Positions 1-6,131 of a DNA stretch of 9,659 nucleotides are shown in pieces. A program made the position numbers and the translations under genes. The stretch is from positions 1 through 9,659 of the forward strand of contig SKMY01000048.1 in NCBI GenBank assembly GCA_007120815.1. The letters are read 5' to 3'. The first letter of the stretch is position 1; the number at the start of each line of letters is the position of its first letter. Source of the DNA: Syntrophomonadaceae bacterium. GTDB lineage: Bacteria > Bacillota_D > Dethiobacteria > DTU022 > UBA8154. The notes below the pieces were generated by a model. That model had not been told where the DNA came from. It saw nothing but the letters and a program-made list of their open reading frames with translations, and did no database searches.

Positions 1-246
1 AAAGGCATGCCCGTACGACAGGATATTGCAGTTAGTGGCGAACTGTCGCTCCAGGGCAAGCTGAAACCCGTTGGCGGCTTGCTGGAGAAAATATACGGCG
101 CGAGGGTGGCCGGTGTTGGTCAGGTGGTTCTCCCTGAGGTTAATCGTAGTGAGATCTTGCCTGCTCCAAAAGACATAGAGGTGGTTTACGTCAACCACGT
201 TGAAGATTTAATTTCCATTTTCCATGCTGGAGGCGAAACAATATGA
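1..246 (+). CDS. lonC: Lon-family (S16) ATP-dependent protease, C-terminal end (partial, LonC-like)
   Basis: This is the 3' end of a gene that begins before the window; the frame is open from base 1 to the TGA at 244-246. The encoded 81 residues match the end of the Lon proteolytic domain: the segment PVRQDIAVSGELSLQGK followed by KPVGGLLEKIYGA corresponds to the PxRxDxAxTGEI...GGLKEKLLAA region of Lon. The Lys codon at 88-90 falls where the catalytic lysine of the Ser-Lys dyad sits; the serine lies upstream and is not visible. Lon-type proteases degrade misfolded and regulatory proteins in the cytoplasm. The LonC assignment comes from the position just before dnaB and from the wording of the motif, as I remember both in Peptococcaceae genomes; another Lon-like subfamily cannot be excluded without the ATPase part. 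The stop overlaps the dnaB start by four bases, which suggests co-transcription and translational coupling. Confidence -1.
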   Translation, partial: KGMPVRQDIAVSGELSLQGKLKPVGGLLEKIYGARVAGVGQVVLPEVNRSEILPAPKDIEVVYVNHVEDLISIFHAGGETI

Positions 247-1601
247 GCCCTGATCAGTCACAACAAAAGCTGCCCCCACAAAATATTGAGGCCGAGCAGT
301 CGGTGTTGGGCTCCATGCTGATTGACAAAGAAGCCCTGCTGGAAGCAGCAGAGTTGTTAAACCCCGGTGATTTTTATAAAGACAGTCATCGTCAAATATT
401 TCAGGCCATTTTGAACCTTTCCAACCGGGGCGAGCCCGTGGATTTGGTTACCGTATGTGATGAACTGGAAAATCAGAAACTGTTGGAGAAAACAGGCGGC
501 GCCGCCTACCTGGCCTCCATGGCTGACATGACCCCTACGGCTGCCCATGTTCGGCATTACGCCAATATTGTCCGGGAAAAAGCCCTGTTCCGGAACATGA
601 TCCGGGCAGCGACGGAAATTGTTGCGAAGAGTTATGACTATGTTTCTGATGTGGAAGTATTTCTGGATGAAGCGGAGCAGCTTATTTTTGAGGTGGCCCG
701 CAAACGAGAGAGCAAGGGTTTTGTTAGCCTGGAGGATGCCTTAAATGAAACCGTGGAAAAGTTGGAAAAGCTGTTTGCCCGCAAGGGTGGGGTAACCGGC
801 CTTCCCACCGGCTTTGCCGACCTGGACAACCTGACTTCCGGGTTTCAAGATTCCGACCTGATCATTATCGCTGCCCGCCCCAGTATGGGTAAAACAACCC
901 TGGGGCTAAACATTGCCCAACATATTGCCCTGGAAGAAAAACAACCCGTTGCTTTTTTCAGTCTGGAGATGTCTAAAGATCAACTGGCCCAGCGCCTGCT
1001 GTGCGCTTTTATTGAAGTAGATTCTCAGCGGCTTCGGCGGGGATATCTTTCCTCGGAGGATTGGCCTCGCGTGACCCAAGCCCTGGGGCCTCTTTCCCAG
1101 GCGCCGCTGTATATCGATGACACGCCGGCAATTTCTGTCATGGAAATGCGAGCCAAGGCCAGGCGTCTTAAAATGGAAAAGGGGCTCTCGGCCATATTTG
1201 TCGATTATTTACAGCTGATGCGCGGTCATGAAAAGGTTGAAAACAGGCAGCAAGAAATTTCATCCATTTCCCGGTCGCTAAAGGCCCTGGCCAAAGAGCT
1301 GAGTTGCCCGGTCATCGCGCTCTCTCAGCTGAGCCGGGCCGTGGAGCAGCGAACAGATAAGCGTCCCATTTTGAGCGATCTTTTGGAGTCTGGCGGCATT
1401 GAGGCCAACGCTGACCTGGTCGTATTTATTTACCGGGACGATTACTATAACGAAGAATCGGAGAAAAAGAACATTACAGAAATCATTATTTCCAAACAGA
1501 GAAACGGCCCCACGGGAAAGCTGGAGCTGCTTTTTAAAGACCGGTTTAATAAATTTGTTAACCTGTCGTACAACCGGGAAACCTTCCCGGTTGAGCGTTG
1601 A
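243..1601 (+). CDS. dnaB: Replicative DNA helicase DnaB (DnaC in B. subtilis nomenclature)
   Basis: This 452-residue protein is of normal length for DnaB, the hexameric helicase that unwinds DNA ahead of the replisome and recruits primase. The N-terminal DnaB domain begins at PQNIEAEQSVLGSMLID (residues 12-28), and the RecA-like ATPase domain starts near residue 185. Walker A is ARPSMGKTT (about 211-219), Walker B is AIFVDYLQL (about 317-325), and the motif KQRNGPTG (418-425) carries the Arg that matches the DnaB arginine finger. The start is well supported: GGAGG at 229-233 lies 9 bases before the ATG, and the ATG overlaps the stop of the protease gene. One oddity is the motif normally read SDLRESGxIEQDAD, which here is SDLLESGGIEANAD, with Leu381 in place of the near-invariant Arg. 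There is no intein. The last codons contain a perfect 9-bp inverted repeat. Confidence 0.97.
   Translation: MSPDQSQQKLPPQNIEAEQSVLGSMLIDKEALLEAAELLNPGDFYKDSHRQIFQAILNLSNRGEPVDLVTVCDELENQKLLEKTGGAAYLASMADMTPTAAHVRHYANIVREKALFRNMIRAATEIVAKSYDYVSDVEVFLDEAEQLIFEVARKRESKGFVSLEDALNETVEKLEKLFARKGGVTGLPTGFADLDNLTSGFQDSDLIIIAARPSMGKTTLGLNIAQHIALEEKQPVAFFSLEMSKDQLAQRLLCAFIEVDSQRLRRGYLSSEDWPRVTQALGPLSQAPLYIDDTPAISVMEMRAKARRLKMEKGLSAIFVDYLQLMRGHEKVENRQQEISSISRSLKALAKELSCPVIALSQLSRAVEQRTDKRPILSDLLESGGIEANADLVVFIYRDDYYNEESEKKNITEIIISKQRNGPTGKLELLFKDRFNKFVNLSYNRETFPVER
1572..1592 (+). repeat. Perfect 9-bp stem-loop at the 3' end of dnaB
   Basis: AACCGGGAA (1572-1580) and TTCCCGGTT (1584-1592) are exact inverse complements around a 3-base loop. 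The repeat lies inside the last codons of dnaB, ending 9 bases before its stop. No T-run follows, so it is not a standard intrinsic terminator; it could protect the 3' end of the mRNA or pause transcription. The right arm overlaps the -35 region of the candidate promoter for the next gene. Confidence 0.6.
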
Positions 1602-1619
1602 TCCACAATTTGATATACT
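1591..1619 (+). promoter_or_regulatory. Candidate sigma-A promoter for the FAD-dehydrogenase gene
   Basis: TTGAGC (1591-1596, 4 of 6 matches to TTGACA) and TATACT (1614-1619, 5 of 6 matches to TATAAT) are separated by exactly 17 bases. The -35 overlaps the end of dnaB, and the predicted start of transcription is near 1626, about 46 bases before the next start codon. A perfect TATAAT also occurs at 1639-1644 but has no acceptable -35 at the right distance. The assignment is by motif only. Confidence 0.35.
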
Positions 1620-1636
1620 AAGGTTCCCTTTGGTAT
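1615..1636 (+). repeat. Imperfect stem-loop in the dnaB-dehydrogenase spacer
   Basis: ATACTAAGG (1615-1623) can pair with CCTTTGGTAT (1627-1636) around a TTC loop, with one G-U pair and one bulged base. It follows the dnaB stop by 13 bases and has no T-run after it (the next bases are CGTATAAT). It may be a weak pause site or an operator-like dyad over the candidate promoter; no function can be assigned. Confidence 0.35.
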
Positions 1637-1671
1637 CGTATAATCGTGTATGAGGGGTAAGGGGGAGACGG

Positions 1672-2538
1672 ATGAGCGGCCAAAAGTGCGACATTATCCT
1701 CATAGGAGCGGGTCCAGCCAACATTTTTGCGGCGTTACACCTGGCTGATAAGGGATACAAGGTGGTTTTCCTGGAAAAAGGCCATGGGCTGGAAAAGCGT
1801 TCTTGCCCCAAGAAAAAAGGCCAATGTGTAAACTGTGTTCACTGCGCCATCTTAAATGGCTGGGGCGGGGCGGGGGCTTACAGTGATGGAAAATTGACCC
1901 TGTCTACGGGCTTCGGGGGGGCTCTCCCGGAGTTAATTGGCGAAGACCAGGCCAAAATGCTCATTAAGCGGGCGGATGAAATCTACCTGTCTTTTGGGGC
2001 TCCCATGGAACTGCACGGGACGGATGAAAAAGTAGTCCAGAGGCTTCGCCAGCGGGCAGCGGCAGCAGAACTGGAGCTCATCCCGTCGCCCATCCGCCAC
2101 CTGGGAACGGAAAATTGTTATAAAATTCTGGATGAAATGAAACGAACCCTGGAGAAAAAAGCAGATATTCGGTTTAACGAAGCGGCTTCTGAAATCCTGG
2201 TGGAAGGTGGCCGGGTAAAAGGTGTTAAAACCGCTTGCGACAAACAGTACGACGCCGGCTATGTGATTTGCGGCCCGGGACGGCAAGGCTCGCCCTGGAT
2301 GTATAGTGAAGCCCAAAGGCTCGGACTGGAATTATTTAACAACCCTGTGGATATCGGTGTTCGAGTAGAACTGCCCGCAGGAGTGATGGAACCGATTTCT
2401 TCCCGCCTCTATGAATCCAAGTTTATCTACTACTCCCCTTCTTTTGACGATAAAGTCCGGACCTTTTGCATGAACCCTTACGGTGAGGTTGTGCTGGAAA
2501 ATAGCGAAGGTGTGATTACGGTAAACGGCCAAAGTTAA
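1672..2538 (+). CDS. N-terminal fragment of the FAD-dependent dehydrogenase (288 residues)
   Basis: This is the part of the interrupted gene that would be translated as it stands. It keeps the Rossmann FAD-binding motif at residues 10-25, the Cys cluster at 45, 52, 55 and 58, and the central domain up to VITVNGQS, where the TAA falls. It lacks the C-terminal flavin-contact region, so a functional enzyme from this fragment alone is unlikely. As I remember the family, a NGxS-Tyr sequence is common here, so a single TAC or TAT to TAA change would explain the stop. Confidence 0.6.
   Translation: MSGQKCDIILIGAGPANIFAALHLADKGYKVVFLEKGHGLEKRSCPKKKGQCVNCVHCAILNGWGGAGAYSDGKLTLSTGFGGALPELIGEDQAKMLIKRADEIYLSFGAPMELHGTDEKVVQRLRQRAAAAELELIPSPIRHLGTENCYKILDEMKRTLEKKADIRFNEAASEILVEGGRVKGVKTACDKQYDAGYVICGPGRQGSPWMYSEAQRLGLELFNNPVDIGVRVELPAGVMEPISSRLYESKFIYYSPSFDDKVRTFCMNPYGEVVLENSEGVITVNGQS
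2536..2538 (+). other. In-frame TAA interrupting the dehydrogenase gene
   Basis: The local reading is AGT TAA CGG GAA, inside a frame that codes for conserved family sequence on both sides. TAA is not the codon used for selenocysteine (TGA) or pyrrolysine (TAG), so recoding is unlikely. A nonsense substitution or a base-call error is the simplest explanation. Confidence 0.8.
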
Positions 2539-3066
2539 CGGGAAAAAGAACGCCATACTGAGAACACCAATTTCGCACTCCTGGTCAGCAAGAATTTCAC
2601 CAGACCGTTTAATGAGCCCATCCGATACGGGCGATATATTGCCAGCCTGGCCAACATGCTGGGTGGGGGTGTCCTGGTGCAGCGACTGGGGGATCTGCTG
2701 GCCGGACGGCGCTCTACACCGGAGCGGATTAACCGGGGGTTGGTTCGCCCCACCCTTTTGGAAGCGACCCCGGGGGACTTAAGCCTGGTTCTGCCGTACC
2801 GCTACTTAAAATCCATTATGGAAATGATGGAAGCGCTGGACAGGATTTCTCCGGGCGTTAATTCCCGACACACGCTGCTTTACGGGGTGGAAGTAAAGTT
2901 TTACTCCCACCGCTTGAAGCTTACCTCAAACCTGGAAACAGAAATTTTGAACATGTTTGCTGTGGGTGACGGGGCGGGAATTACCCGCGGACTTATCCAG
3001 GCATCCGCCTCAGGCCTGGTTGCCGCCGAGGAAATAGACCGCCGTCTTGGGGGAAAACTAAACTGA
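2539..3066 (+). pseudogene. C-terminal remnant of the FAD-dependent dehydrogenase
   Basis: The frame stays open from just after the TAA to the TGA at 3064-3066. The first ATG, GTG or TTG in this frame is ATG 2656, inside the conserved block IASLANMLGGG, and no Shine-Dalgarno sequence precedes it, so independent translation is not expected. The segment holds LVRPTLLEATPGDLSLVLPY and the C-terminal flavin-binding stretch ending in VAAEEI. It gives the evidence that the upstream gene was once, or still is in relatives, a single longer protein. Confidence 0.7.
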
Positions 3067-3119
3067 CCCGCGCTTAACGAATGCGCCAGTAAACCTGCAA
3101 AAGAGGTGATTGATGAGAA

Positions 3120-4415
3120 ATGAATTATTCAACACTTGCTGTTATCGGTAGCCAGTGGGGTGATGAGGGTAAGGGAAAGATAACCGACTATTTGGCGGAA
3201 AACGTTGACGTGGTGGTTCGGTACCAGGGAGGACCCAATGCAGGTCACACCGTGGTTGTTGGAGAAGAAACCTTTAAACTGCACCACTTGCCTTCCGGCA
3301 TACTTTACCCGGGGAAAAAATGCGTCTTAGGCGATGGAATGGTGATAGATCCCGTTGTATTAAACGCGGAATTGGATCACCTGGAGGAAAGGGGCATTGT
3401 GCCCCAACATCTTTATATCAGCACCCGGGCCCATCTGATTATGCCCTATCACAAAAAAATAGATGAGCTGGAAGAACAAAAACGGCGTCATATCAAAATT
3501 GGAACAACCTTGCGGGGGATAGGGCCGGCTTACACCGATAAATATGCCCGCCAGGGTTTGCGCTTTGGAGACCTGCTGGGAGACGAAAAGGCATTATTGG
3601 AAAAGCTGCGGCACATTCTGGATATAAAGAATGAAGCGCTCACCCGCATGTACGATTCCGAACCTTACAACATGGCAGACCTGGAAAAGGAATATCTCCC
3701 CGCCGCCCGCCGATTAAAACCATACCTTTCCGATACCTCTGTTTATATCCAACAGGAAATGCAGCAGGGGTCCCGGGTTCTTTTTGAAGGAGCCCAGGGA
3801 AGCATGCTGGATATCGATCACGGTACATATCCTTACGTAACCTCCTCCAACCCCACGGCCGGGGGTGTGTGTGTCGGTGCCGGCGTGCCGCCCCAGGTTA
3901 TCGGACCTGTTTTGGGTATCACCAAGGCATATACCACCCGCGTTGGCGAAGGACCCTTCCCCACAGAACTCAACAACGAGATCGGGGATCGTATCCGCCA
4001 GGTGGGTAAAGAGTACGGTACCACTACCGGACGGCCGCGCCGTATCGGTTGGCTGGATGGTGTGGCACTACGGCATGCTGTACGGCTTAACGGCTTTCGG
4101 TTTCTGGCGCTGACCCTGTTTGATGTTCTGACCGGTCTGGAAACGATTAAAATTGCCACAGAATATCGTATTGGTAATGACATGTTAAAACATTTTCCTG
4201 CCAGCTTGCATACCCTGGAGAAATGCAGGCCCGTATACCGGGAATTTAGCGGGTGGAAAGAAGACGTTTCCAAGGCCAAATCACTGAACCAGCTTCCAGC
4301 CAATGCCCTAAAATATATCAAAGGAATTGAGGAGGCCGTCAATGTCCAGGTGGGGCTGGTTTCTGTAGGCCCACGAAGAGATCAGACCATTGTCATGAGT
4401 GAGCAGCTGAAATAA
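3120..4415 (+). CDS. purA: Adenylosuccinate synthetase
   Basis: PurA joins IMP and aspartate with GTP hydrolysis to form adenylosuccinate, the first committed step from IMP to AMP, in the cytoplasm as a homodimer. The 431-residue length is normal. Family motifs are present in order: GSQWGDEGKGK (residues 10-20) with catalytic Asp15, GGPNAGHT with catalytic His43, GIGPAYTDKYAR, FEGAQGSMLDIDHGTYPYVTS, the GTTTGRPRRIGWLD block that includes the aspartate/IMP-binding loop, and SVGPRRDQTI at the C-terminus. The start at ATG 3120 is set by AGAGGTGAT at 3102-3110, 9 bases upstream; an ATG at 3113 is out of frame and opens only a very short frame. In B. subtilis purA also lies just after the helicase gene; here the dehydrogenase gene is placed between them. 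No strong terminator follows. Confidence 0.98.
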   Translation: MNYSTLAVIGSQWGDEGKGKITDYLAENVDVVVRYQGGPNAGHTVVVGEETFKLHHLPSGILYPGKKCVLGDGMVIDPVVLNAELDHLEERGIVPQHLYISTRAHLIMPYHKKIDELEEQKRRHIKIGTTLRGIGPAYTDKYARQGLRFGDLLGDEKALLEKLRHILDIKNEALTRMYDSEPYNMADLEKEYLPAARRLKPYLSDTSVYIQQEMQQGSRVLFEGAQGSMLDIDHGTYPYVTSSNPTAGGVCVGAGVPPQVIGPVLGITKAYTTRVGEGPFPTELNNEIGDRIRQVGKEYGTTTGRPRRIGWLDGVALRHAVRLNGFRFLALTLFDVLTGLETIKIATEYRIGNDMLKHFPASLHTLEKCRPVYREFSGWKEDVSKAKSLNQLPANALKYIKGIEEAVNVQVGLVSVGPRRDQTIVMSEQLK

Positions 4416-4427
4416 TTTATTTTTTAG

Positions 4428-4456
4428 GCAGGATTTTCCCTCCATATAACGAATAT
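4428..4456 (+). promoter_or_regulatory. Sigma-H-type promoter upstream of the M23 peptidase gene
   Basis: GCAGGATTT (4428-4436) and AACGAATAT (4448-4456) fit the sigma-H (Spo0H) consensus RnAGGAwWW and RnnGAATww at every defined position, with an 11-base spacer, within the usual 11-12. The predicted transcription start is near 4462, about 70 bases before the GTG start. No comparable sigma-A promoter is visible in the spacer. The match is by pattern; sigma-H regulates early stationary-phase and sporulation genes in Bacillus and clostridia. Confidence 0.65.
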
Positions 4457-4465
4457 ATTAACTTG

Positions 4466-4485
4466 TTGTTAAGACCCGTTAACAA
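4466..4485 (+). repeat. 7-bp dyad in the leader of the M23 peptidase gene
   Basis: TTGTTAA (4466-4472) and TTAACAA (4479-4485) are exact inverse complements around GACCCG. The dyad starts a few bases after the predicted sigma-H transcription start, so it could be an operator or an AU-rich stem in the leader. It can also be read as a direct repeat GTTAA-N5-GTTAA with a 10-base period, similar to but not matching a WalR box, which needs an 11-base period. Confidence 0.45.
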
Positions 4486-4520
4486 ACTTAATAATTAAAC
4501 CAAAATCGCTGATGAAATAT

Positions 4521-4525
4521 GGAGG
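4521..4525 (+). promoter_or_regulatory. Ribosome binding site that fixes the M23 peptidase start
   Basis: GGAGG lies 7 bases before GTG 4533. The two ATG codons in the same frame fit less well: ATG 4512 is upstream of this site and has no Shine-Dalgarno of its own, and ATG 4527 is only one base after it. The GTG is therefore the preferred start. Confidence 0.7.
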
Positions 4526-4532
4526 GATGCCT

Positions 4533-5924
4533 GTGACCTACCTGCCAAAAAAGAAAGGTATGCGGCCACCCAGGCGTGGTGCGCCATGGTACGCGTATGT
4601 TCTGTTTATTGCATTAAGCACAATGCCCCTTTTATGGGCGCTTAATGATTATATTGACCGTTCAGGTCATTTTTTTGCCGTTTATATCAATGGGCTGGAA
4701 ATCGGGATGCTGGAAGATGCGGCGTGTTTAAACGATATTCTCCAGGAGCTGGAAGAAGAGGCCGCCGCGTTTTACGAAGGACCGGTAAAACAGATGGAAA
4801 CCATACAAATTCAAGCCGTGCATCGACCTTTTGATGAACCGGATGCCCAAAAGGTTCTCTCCCAACTGCGCCACACCCTGACTTACCAAAAAGAAGCCAG
4901 GATGATTACGGTAAACGGGATGGATATTCTCCCCGTTGCCTGCGACGATGAGGTTGACGCCGTCATAGCCTTGCTGGCAGGGGCTTACGTGCCTGATAAA
5001 GAGAATGTTTCCCTGGAGAAAGTTGAAATGAGCGAAAAAGTGGCCTCCAGACGTTACTACTGTCATCCGGAAGATATCTACGATATGGAAACGGTCGCTG
5101 CCATTTTACTTAGGGGTACGGATCGCCGGGAAATTTACCTGGTGTCCCGTGGAGATTCCTTGTGGAAAATTGCCAATGACCATGATCTGACCGTTGATGA
5201 CCTCAAGGATGCCAACCCTCAGCTAAATGGTGAATTTCTGCAAATTGGTGATGAGTTGAGCCTTATTGTACCGGAACCTTTAGTGAATGTGACCACGGTG
5301 GAACGCACGGTGGTGGAAGAAAATATTCCTTTTGATACCCGCTACATTTACGACAGTTCCATGTGGAGAACCCAGACGGGTGTTGTAGAAGAAGGGCAGT
5401 TCGGGAAAAAAGAGGTGGTCTACCAGATTACCCGGGAAAACGGGAAAAAAGTATCAGAAGAAAAGATTTCCGAAGCGGTCGTAAAAGATCCGGAGACAGC
5501 AGTAGTTGCCAGGGGCACGGCAAATATTCCCTCAAAGGGGACGGGAAGCTTTATCTGGCCCGTTCAAGGTGGGGGTCGGATGACTTCCGGTTACGGCTGG
5601 CGCAGCGGCGGGTTTCATGCCGGAATCGATATTGCCGCCAGGACGGGGACGTCCGTGCTGGCCGCCGACAGCGGCGTGGTCGTTTTTGAAGGATGGGATG
5701 GCGGGTACGGCCGGTCCATTGTTATTTATCACGGCCACTATTATACCCGCTATGCGCATAACTCGGAAAACCTGGTCAGTAGGGGAGAGGCGGTCAGCAA
5801 GGGGCAGGTCATTGCCCGGATAGGAACATCCGGCCGCACCACAGGACCTCACCTGCATTTTGAGATTCGAACGGGGGGGATATACGGCCCCACAGTAAAT
5901 CCGCTTAACTTCTTCAGACCTTAG
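4533..5924 (+). CDS. Membrane-anchored LysM-G5-M23 peptidoglycan endopeptidase
   Basis: This 463-residue protein (GTG start) is a likely cell-wall hydrolase. A basic N-terminus (KKKGMRPPRR) leads into one membrane segment, about residues 19-37, with no clear cleavage site, so the rest should be anchored outside. A LysM peptidoglycan-binding domain covers about 202-246 (YLVSRGDSLWKIANDHDL), a G5 domain about 251-329 (IPFDTRYIYDSS, then EEGQFGKKEVVYQITRENGKKV), and an M23/LytM metallopeptidase about 358-458. The zinc ligands and catalytic His are all present: His362 and Asp366 (HAGID), His409 (RYAHN), and His440 and His442 (GPHLHFE). The enzyme is therefore expected to be active, cutting peptide cross-bridges or stems. 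It lies between purA and walRK, and its leader carries a sigma-H-type promoter. The N-terminal 160 residues after the membrane segment match no domain I recognise. Confidence 0.9.
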   Translation: MTYLPKKKGMRPPRRGAPWYAYVLFIALSTMPLLWALNDYIDRSGHFFAVYINGLEIGMLEDAACLNDILQELEEEAAAFYEGPVKQMETIQIQAVHRPFDEPDAQKVLSQLRHTLTYQKEARMITVNGMDILPVACDDEVDAVIALLAGAYVPDKENVSLEKVEMSEKVASRRYYCHPEDIYDMETVAAILLRGTDRREIYLVSRGDSLWKIANDHDLTVDDLKDANPQLNGEFLQIGDELSLIVPEPLVNVTTVERTVVEENIPFDTRYIYDSSMWRTQTGVVEEGQFGKKEVVYQITRENGKKVSEEKISEAVVKDPETAVVARGTANIPSKGTGSFIWPVQGGGRMTSGYGWRSGGFHAGIDIAARTGTSVLAADSGVVVFEGWDGGYGRSIVIYHGHYYTRYAHNSENLVSRGEAVSKGQVIARIGTSGRTTGPHLHFEIRTGGIYGPTVNPLNFFRP

Positions 5925-5957
5925 CAGCAGATTGTGGGAACAGGATAAACCAATATA

Positions 5958-5990
5958 AGCCGCCCTCTTAGCAGGTGCGGCTGTATTATT
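5958..5990 (+). terminator. Weak candidate terminator after the M23 peptidase gene
   Basis: AGCCGC (5958-5963) pairs exactly with GCGGCT (5977-5982) around a 13-base loop, which may close partly through CC/GG. The following bases, GTATTATT, are T-rich but interrupted, so termination may be incomplete. It lies 33 bases after the peptidase stop. Confidence 0.4.
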
Positions 5991-6021
5991 TGGCAAAAAA
6001 TTTTTGTTAAACGAGGGGCTT

Positions 6022-6038
6022 TGTAATACTGCTGTAAT
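6022..6038 (+). promoter_or_regulatory. WalR box
   Basis: TGTAAT-ACTGC-TGTAAT matches the published WalR (YycF) consensus TGTWAH-N5-TGTWAH exactly in both half-sites and spacing. A third, imperfect half-site, TGTTTT, follows in the same 11-base register at 6044-6049. The box lies about 180 bases before walR and after the M23 gene, so it could support walR autoregulation. On the reverse strand the same DNA reads ATTACA-N5-ATTACA and resembles a PhoP box, a related OmpR-family site; WalR is favoured because walR is the adjacent gene. A possible -10 (TAGAAA, 6054-6059) follows the box by 15 bases, but it is weak. Confidence 0.6.
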
Positions 6039-6097
6039 AATTGTGTTTTAAAGTAGAAATAAGAGTTGACCCCCTCTTAAAATATACACTCTTAACC

Positions 6098-6126
6098 GGT
6101 GGCTTGAAAAGCCACCTTTTTTTTTT
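6098..6126 (+). terminator. Strong intrinsic terminator before walR
   Basis: GGTGGCTT (6098-6105) and AAGCCACC (6109-6116) form a perfect 8-bp stem with a GAA loop, followed directly by ten Ts (6117-6126). It should stop transcription from the M23 gene and from any promoter at the WalR box, and it precedes the sigma-H-type promoter of walR by only 5 bases. Paired AAGAG/CTCTT segments just upstream (6061-6065 with 6074-6078 or 6089-6093) could form alternative structures, but no clear antiterminator is visible. Confidence 0.9.
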
Positions 6127-6131
6127 CTCAT

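Larger units (their letters stand above)
1672..3066 (+). pseudogene. FAD-dependent dehydrogenase (COG2509-type), interrupted by one in-frame stop
   Basis: One reading frame runs from ATG 1672 to TGA 3064-3066 and would give 464 codons, about the family length, except for a TAA at 2536-2538. The frame does not shift: the homologous sequence continues in the same frame as TENTNFALLVSKNF and RLGDLLAGRRSTPERI. The N-terminus has the FAD-binding Rossmann motif GAGPAN (residues 12-17), and the C-terminus has the second flavin-contact region MFAVGDGAGITRGLIQAS. A Cys cluster CX6CX2CX2C (residues 45-58) precedes GWGGAGAYSDGKL. The family is a set of uncharacterised flavoprotein dehydrogenases; substrate and pathway are unknown. 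The start is supported by a GGGGGAG site at 1661-1667, about 5 bases before the ATG. Because the rest of the gene is intact, the stop looks recent or is a sequence error. Confidence 0.8.

Noticed and set aside
1639..1644. Perfect TATAAT as the main -10 of the dehydrogenase promoter
   Set aside because: No -35-like hexamer lies 16-18 bases upstream; the nearest (TTGATA, 1610-1615) is 23 bases away.
2536..2538. Selenocysteine or pyrrolysine recoding at the stop
   Set aside because: The codon is TAA, not TGA or TAG, and I see no supporting downstream structure.
2656..3066. Independent 136-residue gene starting at ATG 2656
   Set aside because: It shares the frame of the upstream dehydrogenase, begins inside conserved family sequence and lacks a ribosome binding site, so it is the end of the interrupted gene.
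3113..3115. ATG 3113 as purA start
   Set aside because: It is out of frame with purA, stops after a few codons and is too close to the Shine-Dalgarno sequence.
4413..4427. Terminator after purA
   Set aside because: There is a T-rich stretch but no stable GC-rich stem before it.
4512..4532. ATG 4512 as start of the M23 peptidase
   Set aside because: No ribosome site precedes it, and GGAGG at 4521-4525 falls inside the added codons at ideal distance to GTG 4533.
5940..5948. Third sigma-H -35 (ACAGGATAA) after the M23 gene
   Set aside because: No GAAT element occurs at the required 11-12 base spacing.
5532..5996. Minus-strand reading frame over the M23 gene end, and similar frames opposite dnaB, purA and walK
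   Set aside because: They are mirror frames of well-supported genes, without ribosome sites or recognisable domains.
6066..6090. Sigma-A promoter TTGACC with TATACA or TACACT
   Set aside because: The spacers would be only 11-13 bases, too short for sigma-A.
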